Positions 48,888 through 60,552 of a stretch of DNA of 64,000 bases are shown here, piece by piece. Origin of the DNA: Ramazzottius varieornatus (lineage: Eukaryota; Tardigrada; Eutardigrada; Parachela; Ramazzottiidae); NCBI GenBank assembly GCA_001949185.1, contig BDGG01000001.1, forward strand, positions 3,117,324 through 3,181,323, in the 5' to 3' direction. Each line of letters starts with the position of its first letter. Positions within the stretch are counted from its first letter, which is position 1. The notes beneath the pieces were generated by a model, which was not told the DNA's origin, made no database searches, and was given only the letters and a program-made list of their open reading frames with translations. The translations under genes and the position numbers were made by a program.

Positions 48888-49629
48888 TAAGGTTGTAAAT
48901 TCCAAGCCGAATACCTTCGGAATGGCAAATAGGAAAGAAACTTCTAATATTCCTATATCCCTATTTCCTATTTCTTTCTCCAGACGGTCCTCGCGAAAAT
49001 CTGGAATTCCAAAGTCCCATTTGCCAGTTTAAGTCTTTTTACATACTGTAACTATTCGCTGCGTCCGCGCAGTACGTACACGTACGTGACGATGCACCCC
49101 GGTAAGGGGTTGCGCAATCCGTGAAACCGGACCAAGGCTGTACTTCACTTGTACAATGACGAACTCCGCGGACGCAGCGGATACTTACAAAACCCATCTA
49201 AAACAATAAACATGATCTGAAGTCATCAACAAATATTGGTTTTGAGACTGAAAGCTAGCTGGAGATTGGCCGAACCGAACTTTCGGTTTTGTCGGACCTG
49301 AAAGTCCAACGGAAAATCAAGGACTTGCGCAAAGTTGAATGCGCCGCATACTTCAGTGAGACGGATCGAAAATGCTATTGGTCGTTCAACTGAACGACCA
49401 ATTAGGCTCAGTGGCACGCATGTGTGAACCGACATCGAGTTCAGTTTTTCGACAGGATCTGCTGGATCTTCGACTGTTTACCTCGTGAAATTCCTAAATT
49501 TCCTCCGATTTTTGCTAGTCCTCCAAATAGGAATTCCACCATCCCAAACGGCTACCCCTCGAAACGGAACGGAATTCCAGGAATGGAACGGAATTTGGAA
49601 AGAAGTCGAATTAGGAATTTACAACCTTA
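48888..49629. mobile_element. Non-autonomous hAT-type element with 8-bp target duplication
   Basis: 742 bp with perfect 16-bp terminal inverted repeats (TAAGGTTGTAAATTCC / GGAATTTACAACCTTA). It is flanked by an exact 8-bp duplication GTGGAAAC at 48880-48887 and 49630-49637. The unoccupied sequence is present once in the paired arm near 44779, so the insertion is directly demonstrated. An 8-bp duplication is the hAT superfamily hallmark. There is no transposase frame inside. Confidence 0.95.
49048..49188. mobile_element. Inverted-repeat element nested inside the hAT MITE
   Basis: 141 bp with 22-bp ends GTAACTATTCGCTGCGTCCG(CG) and (CG)CGGACGCAGCGGATACTTAC that pair with about two mismatches. 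A GTACGTACACGTACGTGACG near-palindrome lies just inside the left end. Target duplication not clear. May be a MITE or a sub-structure of the host element. Confidence 0.75.
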
Positions 49630-49837
49630 GTGGAAACATAGTCTTAAAGCCGAATGGACCAAACGACATGAACACCAACGCACTCGTTTCTGCTCATAAA
49701 TGGCAAGCGAGCATCCTAGGGCTGCATGTACTTGTCGCGTCTTAGTGTGTAGTACGAAAACCGTCGTGCACCATCCTGTAGCTAATGGGCGGACGAGTGC
49801 ACGGACCTGAACCAATCAGCTCGGGCAGTGCCATCAA

Positions 49838-50281
49838 GTGGTACCATCAACAGGGTTATCAACTCCGTGTTAATCAATACGCCAACATCTTCGAATAAAT
49901 AGTACAGAATTGATTGATCAAATACAAAATCACGACTCATGACTCATCAAAAACATCGAAATTCGTCAATAGAATCAGAAAAATCAGAAAATCGAGGATT
50001 CATCCTGAGTAAAGGATTGTGCTGTCTGAACCTCGAGCTTCCGCTGATGAGTTTGCGATTCAGAGTCCCTTGGGTATATTGAATAACACTGAATCACGGA
50101 GATAGAGCACTGGGCTGCAGGTTAGAAAGTACACTGCATCTGTGCCGTGTGGGTTACGTATCCGCTGCATGCTGTGCTTCGCTGCGTAAACTTTGCCCGG
50201 TGGAACTAGGCTGCTGCGCTGTAAATGACTGTAATCGGCTGCTACTGCGCTGCATATAAATTTTATTTTTCTGATATCAAA
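49838..50281. other. Spacer between hAT regions
   Basis: No gene recognised. May include the undefined end of the second hAT element. Confidence 0.4.
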
Positions 50282-52735
50282 TTAGTCACGATCGGGAAAC
50301 TCGTAATTAGACTGAATAACCATAAGATCACTTAGGGTCTGGGGATCTAACGACGTTCGCTTTTCGTCAACTGCAGTTTCAGATCTACTGAAAAGACGCT
50401 CGGAACCAGTACTGGTACCAGGTACAGAAAGACAACGTAGTGCATAGCTACTCATGCGGGGAGAATCCTTCTGCTTTTCGATCCAGAAACTCCAAACATC
50501 TTGAACCTCCGGAGGACTAGGTAGCCTGAGATACTTCTCCACTTCATTTTCTATGGGCCTGTCCTTAGAGTACGTCGCCATGACGCTCAGGTTGAACTTT
50601 GGTGGCTTTTTGGCTGCGACGTTAACAGCTGGAAGGTGGAAGCTCTCTATACTGTGTTTGTAATCATACTGATACGGCAAAAACTCTCGATTCTTAGATA
50701 AAGTTCTGTAAGATTACCGCTCTAGTAATTAGCTGACAATTCTGGTATATTTGGGGGAGATCATGAAACGTATCAGCTGATGTACAAAAATAGAACAAGT
50801 TGCTTTCACCTTCTGCTGTAGGAGCTCCGATCTTTTCCGGCAATGGGACCTTCTGCACCTCAGCCATGACGCGCGTGAGTACAGCCACACGCTCGTCCGC
50901 TTTCAGGAAGTTGAGGTGGTTTATGGATGGGTCCAGAAAGACAGCCCTCTTGTGAATTTCATCAATCTAAAGCTTCTTAGTGAAAACGATTTCTGCATGT
51001 TTCTGAAGAGCTCTGAAGTCGGCAAATCGGAAGGGGTATACTCTTTGAAATGGCGGATAAGCTCGATGTAAGCCGAAGCAACCAGATGCAGCGTAGGAGT
51101 CTTCGAAGTGGAGAGTTGAACCGTAATATCTCTTACGGGCTCCAACAAGTCATGAATCGTTGTCTGCTGGTTGAAAGTAGTTATAATTCGTCTCGGTTTG
51201 CAAAGACCACTTTCAGCTCGTCGTAGGCAGCTAGGACTGAAGCCAGCATCTGGACGTGGGTATTCCAGCTGATAAAGAAAACACAGTATTATTCCATATA
51301 GCTGAATGATAGGATCGGCTATCTAATAAGTTACAAGCCCACCGAGTATCACACTGCTGCTTCAGCGTTGTTTCAAGCTGACGACTGATACCTCTTTGCT
51401 TGCAATGCGTCACCAAAGACTTGAGTTGGTTATTAGCGTGAGGGTTGGCACAGCTTCCGCGGCCATCGGAAACTGAGATTTCGCTTTGGTCTTGAAGCAA
51501 GCTTGCAAGCACGTGTTGAGAAGATGGCCTGCGCAGTTTATACGTTCAAAGTTAGAGTCGCGGAAAGCAACCTTGATGTTGCCGCCTTGATCCGTGACGA
51601 ATGTCCAAAGCTTCAGGTCTTCTTCCTCCAGCCCAATTTCTCGCAGCTTCCTGAAGACAAACTTCTGTACTGCCGGGCCCGTTTTCCTGTCGACGCTGTA
51701 CCATTCACTGCACAACACCAACCTTTCTCTGAGCTCCGAATTCCCGTACATGTAGTGCACTGTACAATCTACAATCAAAACACTCAATTTTATAAACGCC
51801 AGTAAAACAGCGCATTTCACTATTTAAACTGCAGAGATTTGATTACCTAAGAAAGATACTTTGGTGTATTCTTCCTCCCAGAAGTCAAGAGTTATACCAC
51901 CACCGTTCATCCGTAGTATAGGTCTGATTTCTTTAAGCAGAGACTCACGGATTTTTCTCGCTTCGCTCCCAACGTAGTTGCTGATTGTCGTCGGATCAGG
52001 AAGCATATCTTAGACTGAAGGTCTGCCAGCATGGCCGTACTTCATTTTAACATCGATCACGGTGTCAATCGGGGCTCTAAATCCTTTGCCACTCACTTCT
52101 TTAAAGCTTCCTCCTTCTACAGCACAAAATCGAGCACAAACCTTGGAGACTTCTTGTTTACCCACCAAAGGAAGCTTGTGCATTCCCAGGAAACCCGTTA
52201 TTCTTGGCTGACTATCTTTTACACCGCACTTCTGGACATGGCGGTTCAACGGATCGGTGTTGGTGCTTCGGTCATGCTTCCACACTACCCTGCACTTACT
52301 GCAGCAAACAAAGTCGAGCCTGTCGAATCTTTATTGACAAGACGTCTCATGGTTGACCAGAAGGCTGCTGGTTTCCGACTTCCCAAAATTTCCGCTCGCA
52401 AGACGAATATATCATCTTTTACGAACTTGCTCACTTCTTCCACAGACATCTTTCTGCAACAATATTCGAGTTTCTCATTGCAGCACTGTGTTAATCCGAG
52501 CTCCTGGGTGTCCAAAGGTGTTTGCTCACCTGGCTTTCTGTTGGATTTCAGAAGGTAGTACCGTTATTCGTTTGGTAACGATTTTTCCACCAGCTGCTCA
52601 ATATTTCTTTCCGACATTTTCGGACAACTCCTCATCTTCGCTCTCTCCGGACATTCCGCTTAAGTTACCTTCCATCGTAGCTCCAATTTCACCAGCTACG
52701 GCGATAAATTGCGAGGCAGAAGAATAAGCCGTGAA
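50282..52735 (-). pseudogene. Second hAT transposase, decayed
   Basis: Minus strand. A BED-finger-like segment (VVWKHDRSTNTDPLNRHVQK) is near 52220-52285. A Hermes-type block follows: PDPTTISNYVGSEARKIRES at 51950-52006 and GGGITLDFWEEEYTKVSFLG with the first catalytic Asp. The second block is FVTDQGGNIKVAFRDS and INCAGHLLNTCLQACF (51500-51640), then CDTRWACNLLDS with the canonical TRW. The C-terminal dimerisation region is at 50282-50500 (SSYALRCLSVPGTSTGSERL). A TAA interrupts the frame between GRPSV and DMLPDP (~52010), so the gene is broken. It differs from the element at 45129-48382 and is not a duplicate of it. Terminal repeats were not found. Confidence 0.82.
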
Positions 52736-52883
52736 TAACAAACGAAGAAGTAAAACGTCGTGGTTTCTAATATGAACAACTGGGAAGCTTATCCACATAT
52801 TTCCGTTCGGTTACGGTTGGCACACGAAGTTGTTTCAGACGTGAGATGCATTTTTGCGGTGGGCTTGTAGCGGTGGGCTTGTA

Positions 52884-53052
52884 CAAGTGTACCAAAAAAT
52901 TAACCGTCGATAATGGGCGTGGCAATTAAACGGGGGCTTAATGATCGTATGACCAATAACGGTCTTGGTTCGCCACATGTGCAAATTCATTGGCCATTTC
53001 CATCTGGCTCCTTCTAACACCTATTTTCGGCTGCTATTTTTTGGTACACTTG
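52884..53052. mobile_element. Mariner-type MITE with TA target duplications
   Basis: 169 bp with ends CAAGTGTACCAAAAAAT and ATTTTTTGGTACACTTG, which are perfect inverted repeats, flanked on both sides by TA. TA duplication is the Tc1/mariner hallmark. No coding capacity. Confidence 0.88.
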
Positions 53053-53054
53053 TA

Positions 53055-55830
53055 GGGTGGTAGTACTAGTTCTTGTCGAAGATTCTTCGGATCGTTTAGC
53101 TTCTTGGATACCCCCACTTCACCTGACGGAGCAGGATGGTTTGCGACGGTGGACTCATATGGGAAGATCTGTCAAATATTAACGGGGTGCCGGACGGATA
53201 ACCATCCCCTGTGGAATTGGGCAGTACTGAACTCTTCTGTTGTCTTGCTCCCGAGCGCATAGCCTCCTGCCCCACCTATCCTTCTCTTGCGAATCGAAGG
53301 TACGAGTAGCCGTGGACTATGTTTTCTGTTGGCGCTGTGCGAAGCAGAGCAAAGCCACTCTCGCAAAGACTGCAAAGTGAACTTTTCTCTTTTTTCAGGT
53401 GAATGAAATATCAAATTTCATTGACGATCTTGACACTGCGTTTCGTGCTTCGCACCGTTGTTTACGGTTGCACGGACGTCATTGACAGTTTCATCTTTAT
53501 TATGGTTGCAGAGCTCTTCAACTTTCCAAGGCCTGCCTTGGACGATGGTGTTGGTTCGCCGCGAGACTGAATAATGCCCAGCTGGAATTTGGACTTTCTC
53601 CACTTGATGGCAAATGACAGCAGATAAGGCAGCTGTCCACGTTACCGTCAATGTCGAGTAACGAATATTCGAAGGGATGGAAACTGCCTGACTTTTGTGT
53701 TTGTGACGAGGCGCGGAGGCCCGTCTTCAGCTTTCTCTTCGCAGTTTAACGGATTTACCAACATAATCACCCTCGTCGGCAAGTGCTGGGTAAGCGCTTT
53801 TTTTATTTGTCTACATTGACGTTTTTCTTGTTTGCGAATGCGCCAGTGGGTGCTTATCGGTTGGCGCCTTTGGTGTTTCCGGTCATCACTCCAACGAAAA
53901 CAAATTCGCATGCCCCACCAAAGTTAAATCACAGCGTTAATCGCACTACCGAGTACTTCGTTTAGGCTTTTTTCTACGAAATTTCCATGGAAGTGTCCAA
54001 CAGGTTCGTGCCGGCACGGCCCTGTATATCGATGCTCGTAAACAAAATGCGGATTATTTCCGTGATTTTACCGTTTTATTCTTCAGCGACGGCGCTCTCA
54101 TCGATCTCAGGGTTGCGACCATGGCCACTCTGCAAGCATCTCGTGGAACATTGGCAGCCCTTGCGAGTCTTCATCCGGCTAATGTATTCACCATGCAGCG
54201 TCGTTCCTTCAAAGAGGTTAAACCGAGATCTGGCACTGCCGAGATGGCGCGGAGTGGCCAGTGTGGCTTGCGACTTGCAGAAAGATCGATGAGGACAACA
54301 GTCAATTTAACAAATTATTCCTGCTTCGGCAACTCGTTGAGACTTGAGTGAGTCGACAAGAAACGACTGCAGTGACTTCATCTTCTATGTCTCGCTCTTA
54401 AGTCGATCATAGCCGAATTATCAGTCGGTCATTTTGATTGATACTCGGCGTGGTGAAAGTGACATTAGCCGCTACTGCTATCGGGTCAGTTGAGTGTATT
54501 TCTGTCTCTAAAAGATGGTCATAAATTTCGACGGTGGGAAACTCGATGGTGGGAAGCTCATTTGGCGTTTTTGCTTGTCTCAAAATATTTTGGCCCACAC
54601 AAATTTCGACTATATGCGCGATATAAAGTTTACTTTGTGGGCGTTTCCTCTGTGCCACGACGGTTGTCCATATTTTGCTGGGCTATTAGAAAAGCAGTTG
54701 AATGTTGGTGGCGGGATTAGTGGACACACATAACACGTCGAGAGCGTAATACCGCTTGATCGTGGCAGCTTTACACTGTATTATCAGCTTTGCAGTGTGG
54801 TTAGAGCATAAAGTGGTATCTCTTGTTTTACAAAGGACTTGCAAAACTTGATCAACGCAACAACGAGACTCATCACTCTGATGATGTTCTGACTGAATAA
54901 CTTAAGCGATGTTCGCTCGCTTATCCAGCTAATGCTTTGTGGACGACCGAAGAACCTTGCGCATAATTCATATTTTATTCGCGTTTTCGTGAAGCAATAT
55001 AATTTTATGTGGATTTTTCGGGTCTTCCTTTACGCAAGAGATTCGTCGAGCAAGAGCAACATTTCCTTTTTTCGTGATTTGGTAACTTTCGTTTGAACGT
55101 TATCGGTGTGGTGTGTAGGTAGATGCGGTGTGTCCCTGTGGGCTACATTGGAGCCCCGAGGTTCGTCGGGTCGAGTCGTCGAGGTCTCGGCGGTAAATGA
55201 TTGAATTTACTAACGATTTCTTGATCAAAGTTATGACCACTCATGACTTTATTAAACGTGATAGACGCGCCACGGACCTGTCTGTGGCAGTGGAATCTGA
55301 TTCCGGAAATGTGTATAGGTGGACGTATTTATCGATCTGTTGTTGACTTGCGCGCTCAAAGCTCACCTGAGGCTCATGCAGATCATAGTCTACCGTACCT
55401 TTTCACGTGCGACTGATCGCTGTGATCATGGCTTACTTTCAAGCCATGAAATGGCTACCTCGTCGCAGTGAGACTTGCTTACCTGACGACGCGATTTAGA
55501 CTGTCAAAATTCCACGTGAAGAGCTTCCATCAGTGGCTAAAGTGTTTTAACCGTGCACCTCTCTGTGTGCTCTAATCTCCAACGGCCTCAGGACGTTTCG
55601 CGGCTGAGAGGTTAACCGTTTGTGGGTCAGCTGAATTCTGTTCTACTCTCAAAAACAGAGTAAAATTTTCCGTATGTTAAACTGGATTAAAGAGGCCTAG
55701 TGCGAATATTTTGAGTTTTCTGTTCTCGTTGAATGACAACCTGTTGTGGTTTGTCTTGCAGTTTGTCCTTGCCTGATGCGACGGGACTATCAGATTCTAC
55801 TGAGTGAAATTGTGATCCAGCTTCGTCGCC
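53055..55830. other. Intergenic and Rab11-FIP 5' region
   Basis: About 2.8 kb without a recognisable gene. A splice-acceptor-like TTTGTCTTGCAG at 55749-55760 just before the Rab11-FIP start suggests that gene has a non-coding first exon somewhere upstream. Short open frames (e.g. 54407-54733) have no known motif. Confidence 0.5.
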
Positions 55831-58359
55831 ATGAGCCTGGTCTCCGTCAACGGGGACGCCACGAGTACCTTCATCCGAGATAACGTTCCTAACTTAATTT
55901 CCCTGAACGAGGATGAGACAGACTCTGGACTGGGAAGTTCACACTCGAACTCCACGCATTCACCCGACATGTCTGCTGACAGGTTAGTCTTTGTTCTCTT
56001 ATGCATTGAAAAACTCTTCATATGAACTACCACCGAAGTTATGAGCTGGGATGTCGGATGTCAGATAAGATCTGGTGATTTTGATGGGTCGTTTTGAAGT
56101 GCAACCCATCAAAATTCTGCACCACGCTTTAACGACTGGCGTATTCAAGGAGCGTGATGCAATGATTGCCTAATGCCTTTTATCACCATCATAGATTGTA
56201 AAACAGGCGATAACACTAAACAATTTGTAAATTTTGCAGAGAGGGGCGGGGGGAGGAAAGCTTCGAGGACTATGGCGCGGCCGAAGAACAAGAACCCGAA
56301 TTACTGGAGCCGTTCGGCGACAAAAAGACCATTGTCAAGTAAGAAAAAATTAGCCAGACCCTTCATCCACAAATTTCCGACCGTATATTTATTCGTGTTT
56401 TTCTTATAGTTTGATTAACAGCAACAGTGGGACCTTCAACCGCACTGCTTCCGTCAGACGCTCAATACGCCGTCCTTCACCAGCGTAAATATTAAACTAA
56501 ATTTCCTTGAAGCCTTACCATTCGAGACTAGTGACTAGAATTGTTTTGTGGTTTTAGGACTGTTAGGAGGACGCCTTCGTTTGGGTTTTCCAGGTGAGTT
56601 TACTGTGGGATTGGGTGACAGCGGATGGGAGCTCGCATCCGCAGCTTGAAGTTAGACAAGCCGCAGTGTTGATCTATGGTCGAAAAGATGAATAGTAGAT
56701 ACTCGAGCAAGTGTTTTTGAAACCTAAAAAGTCACTGTCCGGAACGGAACAAGTGGTAGTGAGCACCGAGTATGAGAACGGGCAGGCGGCAGTAGTTTAT
56801 TCTATTCTCGATTGCAGTTCAAGTATGAAAGGATCTCCGGGCACACATCCCCCCGCTCGTTATGAAAATGATGACCCCGATGCAGATGATTGGAATAGCG
56901 TTGACAGCTTCCAACGCGAAGATGATGTTTACCAGTTGACTCAACAGATGGAGAAACTGCAAAATCAGGTGTCGGTCCTTGTCCAGAGCCAGGTTAACCA
57001 GGAAGATAACGTCAGCAAGCTTAAACAAGATAACGCGGCCTTGACAGAACGGTTAGCTGTTGTCGTCTCCTCTCCAACGTTTCTTCTGCTTTACCCATAC
57101 AAATCTTTCTTTCAGGTGCTTATTGCTTGAAGAACAGCTGAAGGACCAGGAACTGAAGTATGAAGAGAGACTGAAAGAAGATCACCGAAAAAATATGGAT
57201 CATTTGGTGCGTATTTAGTGCTTGTTGGTTCGAGGCAGGTACAGTGAGTCGGACACCCGTTCGAGTCACTCACCGCGAGACGTCACACAGACAGTTTCGG
57301 GTAGCCGATTTATCTGACTTGGCCAGGGGCAATATTCTGCAAAAATACGGAGTGAAGTTCTCTGCTAAGTCAGTGCCATAGAACCATGCTATCTTTTGGT
57401 TGCAGCAACGTCTGGAAAGGGACAAGCAGCTTGAGCTGGAACACCGGAATACCAGAGTATCCACTCTGGAGGCCGAAGTTAGTCAGCTGCGGACCGAGAC
57501 CTTCTCATTACAGTCGCTGACGGAAAAGATGCGCTTGGTATGCGTTGCTTATTGGACCATGTAGTCTAGATGCTCTAGTTGGTGAATTATACCTTGTTTC
57601 TTTTTAGGAAAAGTCTCACTATAATGACCGGCTTAGCGAAGCAGAACGTCAAGTCACTGAACTGAGCGAGGAAAACAGTCGGTTGAAAGAAGCGTCCAGA
57701 CGAGAGCGTGAAGAGGCTGCAAAGAAAGCTGCCACTCACGAGCAGGTTCGCTAATTTTTTGACGTAAATATTTCTGAGTTCTGAAGTATTGATCTTGTCG
57801 GATTTACAGGAAGCCGCGGAATTACACCATGAGTTAGAAATGTTGAAAGCCTACAAAATCGATAACGAACGATACGCGGCGACGCATTCGCGGGTCGCAC
57901 CGGAAAGAGTTCGCGACCTCGAGCAGGAACTTCAGCGAGTTAAGCAGGTTCGTCGACCTTATTCGCGCTATCTTTCTCGAGATAACGAAGTATGTGGAAC
58001 TACTTTTGTATTCTAGGAGAATATCAAGCTGGAAGAAGTCAATCAAGACTTGAACCTGATGGTCGTTTCCGGTCATATCCAAGAAGGAAAGTCGTTACTG
58101 CAGAATAACATGGGTAGCTTGTTCTCCGAATTTACTGACTCATCCAAAGATGAGGTAAACGTGAGTTTCCTTCCCTTCCCTTTTTGTTGCTAAGAGGAAT
58201 CAGATCGAACCAAGAATGTAACATTTTTTCGTGCAGATGCTCGAAGCTTTGAGGGAACAGCAGGAAGTGAACCGGAAGTTGAAAGACTATGTGGATCGAA
58301 TTCTCGTCGACATTTTGGAACGGGCTCCTCATCTGCTGGAAGTGAGAGGACCGAAGTAG
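55831..58359 (+). CDS. RAB11FIP4: Rab11 family-interacting protein, class II (FIP3/4, Nuf-like)
   Basis: Eleven exons total 453 residues: 55831-55982, 56240-56338, 56410-56484, 56558-56593, 56818-57051, 57116-57206, 57406-57537, 57608-57745, 57810-57947, 58017-58160 and 58237-58359. The N-terminal third is acidic and Ser-rich (LNEDETDSGLGSSHSNSTHS). The rest is a long coiled coil (LTERCLLLEEQLKDQELKYE). The last 40 residues are the Rab11-binding FIP-RBD (MLEALREQQEVNRKLKDYVD followed by RILVDILERAPHLLEV), which dimerises and grips active Rab11. Class II FIPs steer recycling endosomes to the centrosome and cleavage furrow. The EF-hands of vertebrate FIP3/4 were not found. Donor use at 58154 or 58160 is ambiguous (two residues). 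The symbol marks family only. Confidence 0.9.
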
Positions 58360-58756
58360 TTGTTACATTTGTTTTTCGTGTTTGAGTGGAGTTGTTTGAC
58401 TGGAAAGGTACGTTCTCGTTTACGCGGATCTCTGCCTTGAGTACCGGCCATGAAACGTGTCTTTGTCAAAGCCAGTCTTTCCTTGTATGAATCGTCCAAG
58501 ATGCTCCGGCCGGAAGCGTGTTTTTGATTCCTTTTACCTGTTGACCAATTACTGTTTCAATAATTCTTCTGGCTCATGATCCGTTTTGAGAAGTTTCTTA
58601 TGTTTTTATCCTGTCGCACCTTCGGTCTCTAAGACTGTGATGGGCTTTGCCAATAACCTTTCGCTCCATTTTATTCAGTACTTTATTTTGGCTACCGTTT
58701 GTCGAGTTTCGTTTGTCGAGTTTCGTTTGTCGACTATCGTTAACCATTGTGCGAAA

Positions 58757-58762
58757 AATAAA
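58757..58762 (+). terminator. Probable poly(A) signal of the Rab11-FIP gene
   Basis: AATAAA about 400 bases after the stop codon, in otherwise non-coding sequence. Confidence 0.5.
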
Positions 58763-58800
58763 ACCAATATGAACGCAGAACTAGCGAGAAGATTTCCAGA

Positions 58801-58842
58801 CGTTCATTTGCCCACATAGATGGGGATGTGGGCAAATGAACG
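58801..58842. repeat. Perfect 17-bp hairpin
   Basis: CGTTCATTTGCCCACAT and ATGTGGGCAAATGAACG are exact reverse complements around an 8-base loop. Its right arm overlaps the outer end of the adjacent palindromic element. Confidence 0.85.
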
Positions 58843-58930
58843 GAAGCACATTGTATCTCCCATTGGCGCAGCTCTCCGTCGATAACCATGAAAACGTGCG
58901 CCACTAGGGATAACGATCTGGTTCAAGTGA
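58831..58930. mobile_element. Palindromic GTGGCGCAC element, copy 12 (downstream of Rab11-FIP)
   Basis: CTCCCATTGGCGCAGCTCTC, GATAACCATGAAAA, CGTGCGCCACTAGGG. The only clear intergenic copy. Confidence 0.8.
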
Positions 58931-60552
58931 ATTGACAAGACGTATCAATTTCTCGATGAGACCATGAGAGGGATTCAAAGCCGGCTGATTGTCAAATCCA
59001 GGTGTCTTCAATGTTCACCGGAACACGGAAAACAGAGAACAAGTTACTGAAATGTAATCACGAAATCATCAGGAAAGGCTTTTGGTGGAGGCGTGAAACG
59101 GCATACGATCGTCAACCAGCGAAGACGTTCGACAGTAGGAATTAGGAAACACCACCATAAATACGTCCCCCATGTTTCGTCTACTCCCCCGTGAACACGT
59201 GGTCGTGCGCATTAGTCGACTATAAGAGATATCACGTGATCACGGGATGGGATGCGTTTTGTAAACTATATAGTGCAAGCAAAGTTCTCGGCACAGGCTG
59301 TTTCCTCTTTTCACCACGCCCAGTTCATCCGAATCCAAAGTTTTCAGTTTCTTCGTCCCTCTTTTCTCGTCGTTGCGTTCCTCCGTCGATCTTATCCTTG
59401 CGTCCAGACATATTTCTCCCGGGACTGCGCGCGAAAGAAGGCCAGGAGCTATTCCCAGAATTGATCAAACTTGTACCTCGAGCCAGTTCACGGTGATCTG
59501 CTTGGCAGGCAGAAGGCATCAAAATGCCATAAAGATCGGCTGATCGAACACCGGTAATTGGTCAAGCACAATTAGGGTCCAAGTCGACGGAATTTCTGTT
59601 CACGCTCCTAGCAAGCCTGGCAAGTTGCGTTCTCAGTAGGCATCATTAGCGCGTAATAAACCGCGTGAAAAATTTTCCTACCAAGCGAAACTTGGCCAGC
59701 AGCCCCCGCTCTTCCCATGTTATAACTTCAAGCACCGAACAGGCCTGCTTGCCGCCTTCATCTGTGCCATATGACTGTTGTATAAGGGTGTGCCCGGCTT
59801 GTCTTGTGCGTCGGAAATTGTTTGAAGTGCAAAAAGTTCACCGAAGCACTCCTTTCCAAATTTGATCTACCGACAGCAAGATGTCCACCCGAAATTCCAG
59901 GAAGTAAAAGTGCGGAATGAGCGGAAGAGCTAGCTTGCAGTTCTTGTTCACGCGTACTGCTTGCTTCTCGGCTCCCTTCTGCTATGGTCAATCTTCCTTA
60001 GTTAAGAACAAGACAGAGCTGATTGCCCTGTATGAACGCTTTTCTTCTTGCTTGAGAAAGAGCTTAGCTCGTGATTCCACGAAGAGGAATCCTGTTCACA
60101 GTCTGCCTGCCCAGTAGTCAGTTTAACGATCAAGCCGGGAGGCTGCTTGCCAAGCGATCACCGTGAACTGGCTCCTCGTCCTCGTAACTCGTAAGCTTTT
60201 CTACTATGCCAGGTCTTTGAGCAACAAAGTAATCAAAGGAAGGATGAGCATAGGCTGCACATCGTATAAGTGGTTCTGCAGCAGCGGAGCGTGCTCTCGT
60301 AGGCGTGACCAGAAGGATCTCCGCCCTGTCTGTGCTGGAACCAATCACGCGGCAGATATTCTGACCGCATTTATAGTAGTGGATACTGGAGCCGTATGGT
60401 CGAACCAGCGGATCCGCTTCATTGAAAATGCCCGCGAGCGGAAGGCAATGAATGAACTCTTGACATGGGAAACGGTTTCATCGACCAGACTTTTCTTCTT
60501 CTCGTTGGCTAACGTCTTGTCACCGAACGGGTTAACTTCACCTTCCGGAAGG
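58931..60552. other. Intergenic and WNK 5' region
   Basis: No recognised gene. It contains a wide inverted repeat (59480-59498 with 60156-60174). WNK promoter and 5' UTR should lie near 60552. Confidence 0.5.
59480..60174. repeat. Inverted-repeat-bounded segment of unknown nature
   Basis: GAGCCAGTTCACGGTGATC (59480-59498) and GATCACCGTGAACTGGCTC (60156-60174) are exact reverse complements, followed inward by TGCTTGGCA and TTGCCAAGC. The 695-bp unit has no transposase and no evident target duplication. Possibly a non-autonomous element. Confidence 0.6.

Larger units (their letters stand above)
48819..49826 (-). repeat. Right arm of the ~260-bp inverted repeat, interrupted by a hAT MITE
   Basis: Reverse complement of 44588-44846, split at GTGGAAAC by the insertion at 48888-49629. 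On its minus strand the same MVQVRALVRPLATG open frame appears as in the left arm, which confirms the match. The uninterrupted left arm serves as the empty site. Confidence 0.92.

Noticed and set aside
54407-54733. Overlapping open frames of 72-83 residues
   Set aside because: No motif, no splice context and no similarity to neighbours. Treated as intergenic.
57225-57270. B-box-like CCGTTCGAGTCAC in a Rab11-FIP intron
   Set aside because: No tRNA cloverleaf can be folded around it. The small local hairpin is likely chance.
60163-60552. In-frame upstream extension of the WNK frame
   Set aside because: The frame is open, but its composition is unlike WNK N-termini and it includes the end of the 59480-60174 repeat. 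The ATG at 60553 is the better start.
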